A program made the translations under genes and the position numbers. Of a stretch of DNA of 9,318 nucleotides, positions 1 to 6,808 are shown piece by piece (position 1 is the first letter of the stretch; each line of letters opens with the position of its first letter). The stretch comes from Caldora sp. SIO3E6 (GTDB taxonomy: Bacteria; Cyanobacteriota; Cyanobacteriia; Cyanobacteriales; Coleofasciculaceae). The DNA is taken from positions 1 to 9,318 of the forward strand of contig JAAHHL010000198.1 of NCBI GenBank assembly GCA_010672185.1. The letters are read 5' to 3'. The notes under the pieces are model-generated. The model was not told the origin of the DNA. It searched no databases and worked only from the letters and a program-made list of their open reading frames with translations.

Positions 1-9
1 CGTTACACA

Positions 10-157
10 CCTTGAAATCAATTTCAAGGCTAATAGCCTAAGTCCGTTAAAACGGACTCAAAATATTTAATTAGTTCCAATAATTTTACATTAATCTGTA
101 TTATTACCAGTCGTCTTGAGACGACTTTCGCTATTAGCCTCGGAATCAATTCCGAGG
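10..157. repeat. Four-hairpin palindromic element, copy 1
   Basis: Four perfect hairpins lie in a row: 10-29 (CCTTGAAATCAATTTCAAGG), 41-58 (AGTCCGTTAAAACGGACT), 109-126 (AGTCGTCTTGAGACGACT) and 138-157 (CCTCGGAATCAATTCCGAGG). Between hairpins 1 and 2 is GGCTAATAGC (28-37), and between hairpins 3 and 4 is its exact reverse complement GCTATTAGCC (130-139). The whole element can therefore close into a cloverleaf. A second copy in the same orientation is at 8097-8215, with every stem preserved. It has no coding capacity. The form fits a MITE-like or REP-like element moved in trans by a single-strand transposase, but no transposase is in the window. Confidence 0.85.
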
Positions 158-177
158 CGAAAAACGGCTGAGACTAT

Positions 178-251
178 CCTATTCCTTAAAATCAATCCCT
201 ATTGGTTGTAATTTTAGCAATTTTGTGCTATGATTTTAATAATGGAATAGG
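178..251. repeat. 74-bp palindromic element with 17-bp inverted ends
   Basis: The left arm is CCTATTCC (178-185) followed by TTAAAATCA (186-194). The right arm is TGATTTTAA (231-239), a four-base bulge TAAT (240-243), and GGAATAGG (244-251). All 17 pairs match. A smaller hairpin TAGCA/TGCTA (215-219/226-230) stacks directly inside the right arm. The interior is too short to code. It may be a miniature inverted-repeat element or a structured RNA. I see no clear target-site duplication. Confidence 0.6.
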
Positions 252-428
252 TGTGCGCCTGTAAGGTATGAACTGCTATCCCTGACTTAAAAAAACAATT
301 GTGGAACTGGCATCTTGCCAGTCAATGTAGAAGAGGTGAATTGGGAATAAGCGCTCGCTTTCAGCACCAACGAAGCTGATCGCATCCCTTAACCTAAGAA
401 TATCGCTTGCGTTAACCTGGGGATGGTG
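252..428. other. Non-coding stretch without recognised gene
   Basis: Neither strand gives a reading frame resembling a known protein, and I see no promoter or terminator. The only structure is the small hairpin at 306-322. The stretch belongs to a 533-bp gene-free region that otherwise consists of repeats and lies downstream of the CHAT gene's stop codon. Confidence 0.5.
306..322. repeat. Small hairpin ACTGGCATCTTGCCAGT
   Basis: This is a 7-bp perfect stem (ACTGGCA/TGCCAGT) with a three-base loop TCT. It resembles short hairpins of the 'GGCATCTTGCC' kind that are dispersed in many filamentous cyanobacterial genomes (family recalled, not searched). It has no T-run after it, so it is a poor terminator candidate. 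Confidence 0.5.
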
Positions 429-495
429 TTGGGCAGGTTTTGATCCCAATATTCGGGTCAAATGGTCTAGATTGTCGCTAAACCGGCCCCTACAA
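429..495. repeat. ~67-bp element, degenerate copy A
   Basis: It starts TTGGGCAGGTTTTG and ends AACCGGCCCCTACAA, matching the ends of the element at 4498-4563 in the same orientation and at almost the same length. The terminal inverted repeat (GGGCAGGTTT at 431-440 with AAACCGGCCC) carries a mismatch, so this looks like the more decayed copy. It lies just beyond the 3' end of the CHAT gene. Confidence 0.6.
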
Positions 496-533
496 CATGT
501 GCAATTTAATTAACATCAGACCTAAATTATAAA

Positions 534-3500
534 TTACTTGTTACTCGCTTCCTCAATAGCTTTATGTAACACCTCTGGAAATTCCTCCCCCGTTTCCTCC
601 TGCCAAATCTCACCAAACTTGCTGGCTCCCAATACCTTTAACATTCGCCCTAAATCCCTGATATCCGAACCTACTGGCTCTTTGTTATGTTCCACATCAA
701 TAGCAAAGACTCGAATGTAGATTTGCAAAGCCTCAACCCAATGCTCTTGAGCTTCTAACACTTCGCCGTATTTACCCAACACATCAGAAGCGTTGTACCA
801 GTCTTGGTACTGCTCTATAATGCCAAAAGCTTTTTGATAGTAATCCTTTGCCTTCTCAAATTGCCTCTGCTGTCGGGCAACTAACCCCAGATTGTGATAA
901 TTACGAGCAGCATTGTACCAATCCTGGTTGTCTTCGTATATCTGGAGAGCCCTGCGAAAATAGACGTTTGCCTCCTCAAACTGTTTCTGCTCTTGGGCAA
1001 CTACCCCCAGATTTTGATAGTCACCAGCAGCAGAGTACCAATCCTGGGCATCTTCGTATATCTGAAGAGCTTTGCGGTAATAAGCAGTTGCTTCCTCAAG
1101 CTGCCCTTGTTCTTGGGCAACTACTCCCAAATTGTGACAGTCACTAGCAGCATTGTACCAATCCTGGTTGTCTTCTCTTATTTGGAGAGCCTTGCGGTAA
1201 CAAGCAGTTGCCTCCTCAAACTTTCTCTGAAGTTGGGCAAGTACCCCCAGTTGGTGATAGTCACTAGTAGCGTTGTACCAATCTTGGGCGTCTTCATATA
1301 TCTGGAGAGCCTTGCGGTGAAAAGTCCTTGCCTCCTCATACTGCCTTTGTTCTTTGGCAACTATCCCTAGATTGCGATAAACAGTAGCAGCCTTGTACCA
1401 ATCTGGTTTGTTTTCATATATCTGGAGAGCCTTGTGGTGAAAAGTCTTTGCCTCCTCAAACTTTCTCTGAAGTTGGGCAACTAACCCCAGATTGAGATAG
1501 TCACTAGCCGCGTTGTACCAATCCTGGGCATTTTCTTTTATTTGGAGAGCCTTGCGGTAATAAGAAGTTGCTTCCTCAAACTTTCTCTGAAGTTGGGCAA
1601 TATAGCCTAAATTGTGATAAGAAACAGCAATTGTGTCCTTCATCGAAGGGTCATTTAAAGTAGTCAATTCCTCCAGAATTTCTCTGTGAATTGCACCAGC
1701 TGTTTCCAAGTCAGCACTTTGAGTTGCTTCATTGGCATCCTGTACTCGCAGATACATCCAGAAATCAAAAGCTTCTTGCCCCTTTGCTTTCGCCTCTACC
1801 AGCTGACTACCAATTTGAGCTAATGCCTGTTGACGCAGTGCCCTAAATTCTGGTTGGCGACTGCTGCGCTGATACACTTCTCCTAATGGTTGTAAAATCA
1901 ACCCAGCATTATTCCAATCCTGCTGCTGCTGTGCGAATCGCAACTTTTGCAATAGGTTTGGCTCTTCAACTCGTAGAGCGAAAGTTGCACCCTTAGCATT
2001 GCCAACTAACTGCTCACGAAGAGTATTTGCCAACTCTGCGTAAAAATCCAACAACTTTTTTTCCAGTTCCCTAACCTCCTGGGTAGGGTATTGTTTAGTT
2101 AACTGTTGCCGCAGATACCAGGGAAGTGCCGGGTGAATTTTATGGTATGTATAACCCAAATACTCCAGAATACCTGCTGCTGCGGCTTCATTGAGTAGCT
2201 TTAACCAATCCGCTTCTTGTAAAATTTCCCCAAACACCGCTTGATATGCCTGTGCCAATTCCTCATCAGGATTGTTTGCCAAAACAGCGAACAAATTAGC
2301 ACCCACTCGCTGAGAGAATAAGCCCAAAAATGGCAAATGGCGACGAGCACTATCCGAAAGTTTGGTAAAAGAATAATCCAAAGACACTATCAGTGACTTA
2401 TCCCTATCTTCCTCTAACCCTTGAAAAGTATCCAACCCCTGTTGCAAAGCCTCAATCAACTGAACCGGCGACTGCACCTTCAAGTGAGGCAACACCACTC
2501 GCAGAGAAAGAGGGTGTCCCCTCAAAAGTTTCAATAACTCCAAATATTCCGCTGGTAATTTCCCCCTATCCACCCCTGCCGTTTGCAAAATCTTCGCTGC
2601 CAGCGCCTCCGCATCATTATCAGAAAGTCCCGATAAACTTACCAACTGATAACCACAATCGAGCCAAGGCTCCTCCTGCCTACTAGTTATCAACACCCAA
2701 GATTGCCCACCCCGCAGCTGTTTGAGAAACTGCCTGAGCTTCTCTCTCTCCTCCTGGGATAACAACGGCGCATTCCCTGGAGGAAATCCTGCCACCGGCT
2801 CCAAATTATCCCAAATTAGTAGACAAGGATGAGTTTGCAGGTATTGCAGTACCACTCGATATTGTTTTGCTGGCAGCAACAGGGAGAATTTTTCCCCTCC
2901 CAAACGCCGCCCAATACTATTAATGACATTACTCAAGCCATTACCAGTTTCAAAGGAAGTGAAAAAGATCCCTTCCCTACCTTGAGTTTCCTGCAACCAG
3001 CGAGCAAAACCAACAGCCAACTCGGTTTTCCCAACACCAGCCATCCCCTTCAACAGCACTACCTGATTTTGCCGAAAAGCTCGCTCCAAACGCAAAATCT
3101 CGTAATCTCGTCCAATAAAACCATAAGCTCCTGCTTCCGGTAGTTCATCTGTTGCCTGTTCTTGATTCCCATCCTCCTCCATCATCAACTCTTCAAAGCT
3201 ACCAACCTGATTGCCTACCTTACGAAAAGGCGTATAACTTTCCTGCTGATAGAGTACTGGTATTAGCCAATCTTGTAGAGGTTTATCACCTTTAGGACTA
3301 GGGCGCAATGGCTTATTCAAAACATCCTTTCGCCCTGCTGCCACGGCACTGTCGAGAGTTGCTCCTGCCGCTAACTCCCCATACAACCGCCCTATGAAAT
3401 GTTTAGCGGCTTCGGCATAGACAGAATAAGCCATTGCCACCACCCCTTTTGCTCCCAAGGATACCAAGCGGCTTGCCACAGAAGAAAAATTTTCCTCTCC

Positions 3501-4367
3501 CTCCTGCGCCGATTTGCAAGCATTTAAGACAAAAATCGGCACCTGACAATCTGCCAAATTCTGAGCAATCTTTGTAGCCGTCACAATATCAGGAGAACCA
3601 TCATTCTTCTCAAACACTAACAATCCCTGCCCTGTAACACCCAAAGTATGTTGGAAGCCGGTACTATCAGGGTCAAAATTCCCATGTCCATCAAAATGAA
3701 CAATGTGGTAAAATCCTCTATTACTATTCAATTCCCGCTCAAACTGCTCAAAGCTGGGGGGTCGCAAGACTTTTAGATTGACTTTTTGGCGAATGTCTGC
3801 TAGCGATTGCAGCAAGGGGCGGGCAATTGTTCTCAGTCCAATATCTTTCTTCCCATAAGGACGAGCAATCACCAGCAAAATATTCAGCTTATCCTGGGGT
3901 AACTGTCCCATTTCTGCTCTAACTGGATAGTCACTGAGACTGCGAGACATCCCTGCCAAAGAAGGTGCGAGAAATTGGCGATCGCTCGGGGAGTATAATA
4001 ATTCCCAAGGTAAATTCAGCACCTCTGGACTATCGGAAGTAATCACCAGTTGGCACTGATTCAATCCATCATAAGTCGCCGCCTGAAAAAACTCCCGTGC
4101 CTTCTCACTACGGCGAAAGACTAACTCAAATAACTCCTCTCCCCAATCTTGAAACTTTTGCTCAATCTTGGTGGCATTATCAGGAAAAATGCCATAAGGA
4201 AAGCTTAAATACTCTTCCAGATACCAGCGCAACTCAGCTAAAATTTCCTTATCAAAAGGATGGGTAAAAGCTACCGATGGTGCAGTGCGAGGCATCGATT
4301 GTCCCCTTTGCCAGGAAAGCTGAATCGAATCCCCCTCATGGTTAATCCGCAAACAATTTCTTGCCAT
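534..4367 (-). CDS. CHAT protease / NB-ARC ATPase / TPR repeat protein
   Basis: This 1277-residue protein has the architecture of an NLR-like sensor-effector. The N-terminal CHAT (caspase-like) domain covers roughly residues 30-375. Its catalytic dyad is visible as H228 in HFDGHGN and C284 in LNACKSA, so protease activity looks intact. The NB-ARC STAND ATPase covers about 415-760: Walker A GMAGVGKT (441-448, K447), Walker B LLIWD (D520), sensor ITSR (R563), a GHPL motif (617-620) and a winged-helix HP motif (H745, P746). Seven close 40-residue TPRs span 916-1195, with a degenerate eighth to 1235. The ATG at 4367 is the first in frame; a second Met at residue 25 is possible. No signal peptide or membrane segment is seen, so it should be cytosolic. 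It is transcribed away from the deaminase gene. By family analogy the TPRs sense a ligand, the ATPase oligomerises and the protease cleaves a target. Ligand and target are unknown. Confidence 0.95.
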   Translation of the reverse strand: MARNCLRINHEGDSIQLSWQRGQSMPRTAPSVAFTHPFDKEILAELRWYLEEYLSFPYGIFPDNATKIEQKFQDWGEELFELVFRRSEKAREFFQAATYDGLNQCQLVITSDSPEVLNLPWELLYSPSDRQFLAPSLAGMSRSLSDYPVRAEMGQLPQDKLNILLVIARPYGKKDIGLRTIARPLLQSLADIRQKVNLKVLRPPSFEQFERELNSNRGFYHIVHFDGHGNFDPDSTGFQHTLGVTGQGLLVFEKNDGSPDIVTATKIAQNLADCQVPIFVLNACKSAQEGEENFSSVASRLVSLGAKGVVAMAYSVYAEAAKHFIGRLYGELAAGATLDSAVAAGRKDVLNKPLRPSPKGDKPLQDWLIPVLYQQESYTPFRKVGNQVGSFEELMMEEDGNQEQATDELPEAGAYGFIGRDYEILRLERAFRQNQVVLLKGMAGVGKTELAVGFARWLQETQGREGIFFTSFETGNGLSNVINSIGRRLGGEKFSLLLPAKQYRVVLQYLQTHPCLLIWDNLEPVAGFPPGNAPLLSQEEREKLRQFLKQLRGGQSWVLITSRQEEPWLDCGYQLVSLSGLSDNDAEALAAKILQTAGVDRGKLPAEYLELLKLLRGHPLSLRVVLPHLKVQSPVQLIEALQQGLDTFQGLEEDRDKSLIVSLDYSFTKLSDSARRHLPFLGLFSQRVGANLFAVLANNPDEELAQAYQAVFGEILQEADWLKLLNEAAAAGILEYLGYTYHKIHPALPWYLRQQLTKQYPTQEVRELEKKLLDFYAELANTLREQLVGNAKGATFALRVEEPNLLQKLRFAQQQQDWNNAGLILQPLGEVYQRSSRQPEFRALRQQALAQIGSQLVEAKAKGQEAFDFWMYLRVQDANEATQSADLETAGAIHREILEELTTLNDPSMKDTIAVSYHNLGYIAQLQRKFEEATSYYRKALQIKENAQDWYNAASDYLNLGLVAQLQRKFEEAKTFHHKALQIYENKPDWYKAATVYRNLGIVAKEQRQYEEARTFHRKALQIYEDAQDWYNATSDYHQLGVLAQLQRKFEEATACYRKALQIREDNQDWYNAASDCHNLGVVAQEQGQLEEATAYYRKALQIYEDAQDWYSAAGDYQNLGVVAQEQKQFEEANVYFRRALQIYEDNQDWYNAARNYHNLGLVARQQRQFEKAKDYYQKAFGIIEQYQDWYNASDVLGKYGEVLEAQEHWVEALQIYIRVFAIDVEHNKEPVGSDIRDLGRMLKVLGASKFGEIWQEETGEEFPEVLHKAIEEASNK
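783..1622 (-). repeat. Seven tandem 120-bp repeats encoding TPRs
   Basis: Seven in-frame units of exactly 120 bp run from 1622 down to 783, with a degenerate eighth at 663-782. Each encodes a 40-residue TPR with the core NLGxVAQ, a (K/Q)FEEA block, KALQIYE and a strongly conserved QDWYNAA end. Long stretches are nearly identical in DNA as well as protein, for example CAATCCTGG-type segments recurring every 120 bp. This points to recent duplication or conversion between units. Confidence 0.9.
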
Positions 4368-4405
4368 ATCGACTCTGCTGGGTACTACTTTACCCTACAG
4401 TTTTG

Positions 4406-4411
4406 ATTATC
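4406..4411 (-). promoter_or_regulatory. Possible -10 box for the CHAT gene
   Basis: On the minus strand this reads GATAAT, about 40 bases before the ATG at 4367, and matches TATAAT at five of six positions. No convincing -35 is seen at 16-18 bases, and the Shine-Dalgarno is weak (GAG five bases before the ATG). Treat as tentative. Confidence 0.3.
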
Positions 4412-4497
4412 TAAATTCCGGAAACCTCTTCTAAAATATGATTACCTCTAACCCAACCAATCCCCGATTTGATATTCTACATTCCTGGGGTTATCCC

Positions 4498-4563
4498 TTG
4501 GGCGGGTTTTGTACCAAAGTTATCGCCGATGCCACTATCATATTCCTAAACCCGCCCCTACAA
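4498..4563. repeat. 66-bp element with 10-bp inverted ends, copy B
   Basis: The perfect terminal inverted repeats are GGGCGGGTTT (4500-4509) and AAACCCGCCC (4548-4557), followed by CTACAA as in copy A at 429-495. It lies in the divergent intergenic region between the CHAT and deaminase genes, just upstream of the deaminase -10 box. It may therefore influence transcription as a hairpin or a transcript end. It is non-coding and MITE-like. Confidence 0.65.
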
Positions 4564-4593
4564 TTCATTGTAAAAGTGTTAAGTAGATAGCTT

Positions 4594-4599
4594 TATAAT
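4594..4599 (+). promoter_or_regulatory. -10 box of the deaminase gene
   Basis: This is a perfect TATAAT placed 38 bases before the ATG at 4638, predicting transcription from about 4606 and a leader of about 30 bases. The -35 is weak: TTGTAA at 4568 gives a 20-base spacer. The box overlaps the upstream in-frame TTG at 4599, which argues against that TTG as a start. Confidence 0.5.
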
Positions 4600-4623
4600 T
4601 GGGGGAAGCTGATGTTCCAGGGT

Positions 4624-4628
4624 GGAGG
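4624..4628 (+). promoter_or_regulatory. Shine-Dalgarno GGAGG of the deaminase gene
   Basis: A strong GGAGG lies nine bases before the ATG at 4638. It fixes the start there rather than at the in-frame TTG at 4599, which would add 13 residues and has no comparable site. Confidence 0.75.
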
Positions 4629-4637
4629 ATTGTTGTA

Positions 4638-5840
4638 ATGAATGCAGATGAGGCAGCGTCAATTGTTTTAAACCAAGCAATGCAGGCTGCTGCACAAGGT
4701 ACTTTTGCTGTCGGAGGTGTCATCATCGATAATGCCACGGGTAAGGTTATTCATAAAATGCATAACAACGTCCTCAAAAAGCTTGACGCCACGGGTAAAG
4801 CTTTTACTTACGACCCTACAGCCCACGGGGAACGTCAGCTGGTTTACTGGTATTACGAACATAAAGCAAAATTAAACTTACCTGAACCAGAACAACTCAC
4901 TATAGTAACTACACTTGATCCCTGTGCTATGTGTACAGGAACCCTGTTAACCGCTGGCTTTAATGTTGGTGTTATCGCGATGGATGATTTTGCGGGCATT
5001 AATTGTGACGACGATTTTGCCTTCAATACTCTACCACCAAGCTTAAGGGACTTAGCCAAATCAAAGTTTGGCTATTATGCCTGTGGAGATAAAAATTTAG
5101 ACCCCAGCATATATGTCAGAGACTATGTTGGTGGCTCTAAGGTTGCTTTCCGAGATACAACTGTCAGTGGGGAAAGGTTAATGGGTTGTGGCACTATTTT
5201 TGATGCTAGTGTCAATCAAGTTCGTGAAGCTAGTTCGGAGGCTGGTTTAGCTCCCGATAAACTATCTGATCCGGCAAACTTGCCCGATAATTCACCGATT
5301 AAAGTAAAGTATCGAGCCATCTATCCCGATGCCTTCAAGATAAAAATATCTCAACCGCGTCTCCCAGGTACTGAACTGTTTGATCTCCTGATAAAAGTAA
5401 AGGACTCTGAGTCGAATGCCAAAAACTCTGTAGCGTTTCTCGATCCCTTTGGCAATGTTGTTCTCTGCTTACCAGACACTTTTAATTTAAGTCCTGTTCA
5501 CACAGCATTTATGAATGTCACCAGACATTATGCAAATATCCGTTTCAATTTGATGAATGATCCAGAAACCCAAGCAGCAGCGAAGCAGTATCTAACTCAT
5601 CCTAAGTACGGAACATTTGTCTTTCTCCATGCGCCTAATCCCAATGATACCACTACAATTATGACCTTGGGAGCCTACGGTTCAACCCTAGAAGGACCTG
5701 TACCTCAAATGTTTCCAGCACATTTTCAGTATTATCTTCCACCCCTTGAAGGCACTATCAAAGAATTGCGTTCAGTGATTATGAATTTGCCCAAGTTTTA
5801 TACAAAAATTGCACAAATTTCGATTATGCATGTTGCTTAA
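4638..5840 (+). CDS. CDA-fold nucleoside/nucleotide deaminase with unknown C-terminal region
   Basis: The protein has 400 residues. The N-terminal ~150 residues carry both zinc signatures of the cytidine deaminase fold: H63-G64-E65 (catalytic Glu E65) and P95-C96-A-M-C99. The zinc ligands H63, C96 and C99 are therefore all present. This class hydrolytically deaminates a base in a nucleoside, nucleotide or tRNA. The PCAMC spacing is closer to the dCMP, guanine and tRNA-adenosine deaminase group than to classical cytidine deaminase, but the substrate cannot be read. Residues from about 150 to 400 match no family I recognise and have no membrane segment. The GGAGG and TATAAT upstream support this start. 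The gene is divergent from the CHAT-NB-ARC-TPR gene. Deaminases of this fold occur in antiphage systems (for example AvcD) and also in ordinary salvage, so a conflict role is inference. Confidence 0.88.
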   Translation: MNADEAASIVLNQAMQAAAQGTFAVGGVIIDNATGKVIHKMHNNVLKKLDATGKAFTYDPTAHGERQLVYWYYEHKAKLNLPEPEQLTIVTTLDPCAMCTGTLLTAGFNVGVIAMDDFAGINCDDDFAFNTLPPSLRDLAKSKFGYYACGDKNLDPSIYVRDYVGGSKVAFRDTTVSGERLMGCGTIFDASVNQVREASSEAGLAPDKLSDPANLPDNSPIKVKYRAIYPDAFKIKISQPRLPGTELFDLLIKVKDSESNAKNSVAFLDPFGNVVLCLPDTFNLSPVHTAFMNVTRHYANIRFNLMNDPETQAAAKQYLTHPKYGTFVFLHAPNPNDTTTIMTLGAYGSTLEGPVPQMFPAHFQYYLPPLEGTIKELRSVIMNLPKFYTKIAQISIMHVA

Positions 5841-5905
5841 GGAATTATCGGATAATCTGAGCAAGCGATCGAGGCGATTATTGCCAATGATTGTACCTGC
5901 AATGT

Positions 5906-5931
5906 GGTGTGTTACGCTACGCTAACACACC
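5906..5931. repeat. 26-bp palindromic repeat GGTGTGTTA...TAACACACC
   Basis: A 9-bp perfect stem (5906-5914 with 5923-5931) encloses the 8-base loop CGCTACGC, and CCTACAA follows. It looks like one of the short palindromes dispersed in cyanobacterial genomes. It sits ten bases upstream of where the Rpn-like homology begins, so it probably marks the break point of that gene. Confidence 0.6.
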
Positions 5932-5940
5932 CTACAATAG

Positions 5941-6270
5941 GTATTACCAGAAGAGTTACAACAAAACTTTGAAGAACAATTGAGTCGTTATCAAGAGGAG
6001 AGACGAATGCCTTTACTTAGCCATATGGAAGTCAGAGCCATGCAAAAGGGTATTGAAAAGGGTATTGGACAGGGAACTGTGCAAAACGCTCGTGAATCGG
6101 TAATAGAAGTGTTGACAATACGGTTTGAAGTGGTTCCACCAGAAACGATTGAAGCTGTTAACCAGATAGAAGATGCCTCAGTTTTGAAGCAGCTTCATAG
6201 ACAAGCAATCGTAATTAATTCTATGGTAGACTTCCAGCAGTTAATCTCCCAAAGTAGGGCTAATTCATAG
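5941..6270 (+). pseudogene. 3' fragment of an Rpn-family nuclease/transposase-like gene
   Basis: The open frame starts after a TAG at 5938-5940 and encodes about 109 residues. These match the C-terminal part of cyanobacterial Rpn-type (recombination-promoting nuclease, PD-(D/E)XK) proteins. Visible hallmarks are LPEELQQNFEEQL, an EERRMP segment, a KGIEKGIGQG turn, and a tail with VIEVLTIRFE, VPP and VNQIEDASVLKQL. The N-terminal nuclease domain, normally some 150-200 residues, is absent. The homology starts right after the palindromic repeat at 5906-5931, which suggests insertion or deletion there. An ATG at 6007 with AGGAG six bases upstream could still drive an 87-residue product. Without the nuclease core that product would be catalytically inactive. 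Confidence 0.7.
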
Positions 6271-6310
6271 GTAATATAGCGTTTCTGTTTGGGATGTAAG
6301 CACAGTTTAC

Positions 6311-6331
6311 GGGGTGGTGTGGGTTGGTTGG
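6311..6331 (+). other. G-rich run between convergent genes
   Basis: This 21-base stretch contains five separated runs of two or more G (GGGGTGGTGTGGGTTGGTTGG is its content, 6311-6331). It could form a two-tetrad G-quadruplex on the plus strand. It lies between the convergent stops at 6270 and 6380. Function is unproven. Confidence 0.3.
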
Positions 6332-6344
6332 TAATTATAATGAT

Positions 6345-6358
6345 GTGGAAATGTCCAC
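6345..6358. terminator. Weak hairpin between convergent genes
   Basis: GTGGA (6345-6349), loop AATG, TCCAC (6354-6358). It lies 22 bases beyond the stop of the minus-strand gene ending at 6380, and on that strand it is followed by an AT-rich but not T-only tract. It could serve either convergent gene, but the stem is only 5 bp. Confidence 0.25.
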
Positions 6359-6379
6359 TCTACCATTTCTACACTTCCC

Positions 6380-6745
6380 CTATTGTGGTTTCATCCAACC
6401 CTTAACAACAGCTTTCCCAACCTTGAGATAGGGATTGTCTAAAAACTTATCAATAGCAGCTTCTCCACCAGCCTGTAGTGCAGCAACTACGCGACGCTTA
6501 AATTTGGGAGTAGTTTCATCATTGATGTGGATAATCTTTTGAGCTTCAGTAGCAGTAGGATTGGTTTCTTCAAGCTGTTTCAGGAGTTCTTGAATTTCTT
6601 TAGCGTCTTCTGCCAGAGTTTTCCTTTGCTCAAATTTATTCTCTGAGCTAGATTTAATGTTAGCTTCTATATTTCCATGGGTATTACCTTGGACTAAGTT
6701 CCCTGTAAAACTACTGTTACTAAAATCGATAGATTTGTTTTCCAT
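6380..6745 (-). CDS. Small soluble protein with N-terminal GNLVQGN motif
   Basis: The protein has 121 residues from the ATG at 6745. An ATG 12 bases upstream (6757) is in frame, but GAGG at 6752-6755, six bases before 6745, favours the inner start. Residues 9-30 are polar and glycine/asparagine-rich, with NSSFTGNLVQGN (10-21) and HGNIEANI (23-30). Next come a charged helix with coiled-coil potential (about 37-60, including KEIQELLKQLEE) and a C-terminal alpha-helical part (FKRRVVAALQAGGEAAIDKFLDNPYLKVGK, split by its GG at 93-94). I recognise this layout, a GN-rich head, a 'LAEDAKEIQELL' helix and an 'ALQAGG...NP.LKV' tail, from many small cyanobacterial proteins of unknown function. It lies 63 bases downstream of the membrane-protein gene on the same strand, probably as one operon. 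Confidence 0.8.
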   Translation of the reverse strand: MENKSIDFSNSSFTGNLVQGNTHGNIEANIKSSSENKFEQRKTLAEDAKEIQELLKQLEETNPTATEAQKIIHINDETTPKFKRRVVAALQAGGEAAIDKFLDNPYLKVGKAVVKGWMKPQ

Positions 6746-6751
6746 AACTGG

Positions 6752-6755
6752 CCTC
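6752..6755 (-). promoter_or_regulatory. Shine-Dalgarno GAGG deciding the 6745 start
   Basis: On the minus strand this reads GATGAGG, with six bases to the ATG at 6745. The same bases overlap the upstream in-frame ATG at 6757, which has no site of its own. Confidence 0.45.
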
Positions 6756-6808
6756 ATCTTTAATTTTTAATTTTGATTTATACTGTTCTTCGTACTTAAT
6801 TATAAGGA

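Noticed and set aside
276..461. 61-residue minus-strand open frame in the repeat-rich left end
   Set aside because: It overlaps the degenerate ~67-bp element and a hairpin, has no recognisable homology or ribosome site, and is probably chance coding.
538..1370. Plus-strand open frames opposite the TPR region
   Set aside because: Their internal 40-residue periodicity simply mirrors the 120-bp TPR repeats of the minus-strand gene.
783..1622. CRISPR-like array
   Set aside because: The period is 120 bp and the whole unit is coding and conserved, with no short repeat and unique spacer pattern. It is the TPR tract.
2393..3143. Two plus-strand open frames inside the CHAT/NB-ARC gene
   Set aside because: They are antisense to well-supported NB-ARC sequence and have low-complexity translations.
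534..4367. Type III-E CRISPR TPR-CHAT (Craspase) component
   Set aside because: The order here is CHAT first, then NB-ARC, then TPR, and there is no Cas gene or repeat array in the window.
4599..4637. TTG start giving a 413-residue deaminase
   Set aside because: The TTG overlaps the TATAAT box, while GGAGG nine bases before the ATG at 4638 gives a clear start.
4734..4798. 11-bp direct repeat GCCACGGGTAA in the deaminase gene
   Set aside because: Both copies encode ATGK in frame and fall at protein positions compatible with normal coding. There is no sign of a mobile or regulatory role.
4668..5059. Minus-strand open frames inside the deaminase gene
   Set aside because: They are antisense to the zinc-site coding region and have no homology.
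5980..5982. TTG as a start for the Rpn-like frame
   Set aside because: Family homology continues upstream to 5941, so the TTG is an internal leucine codon.
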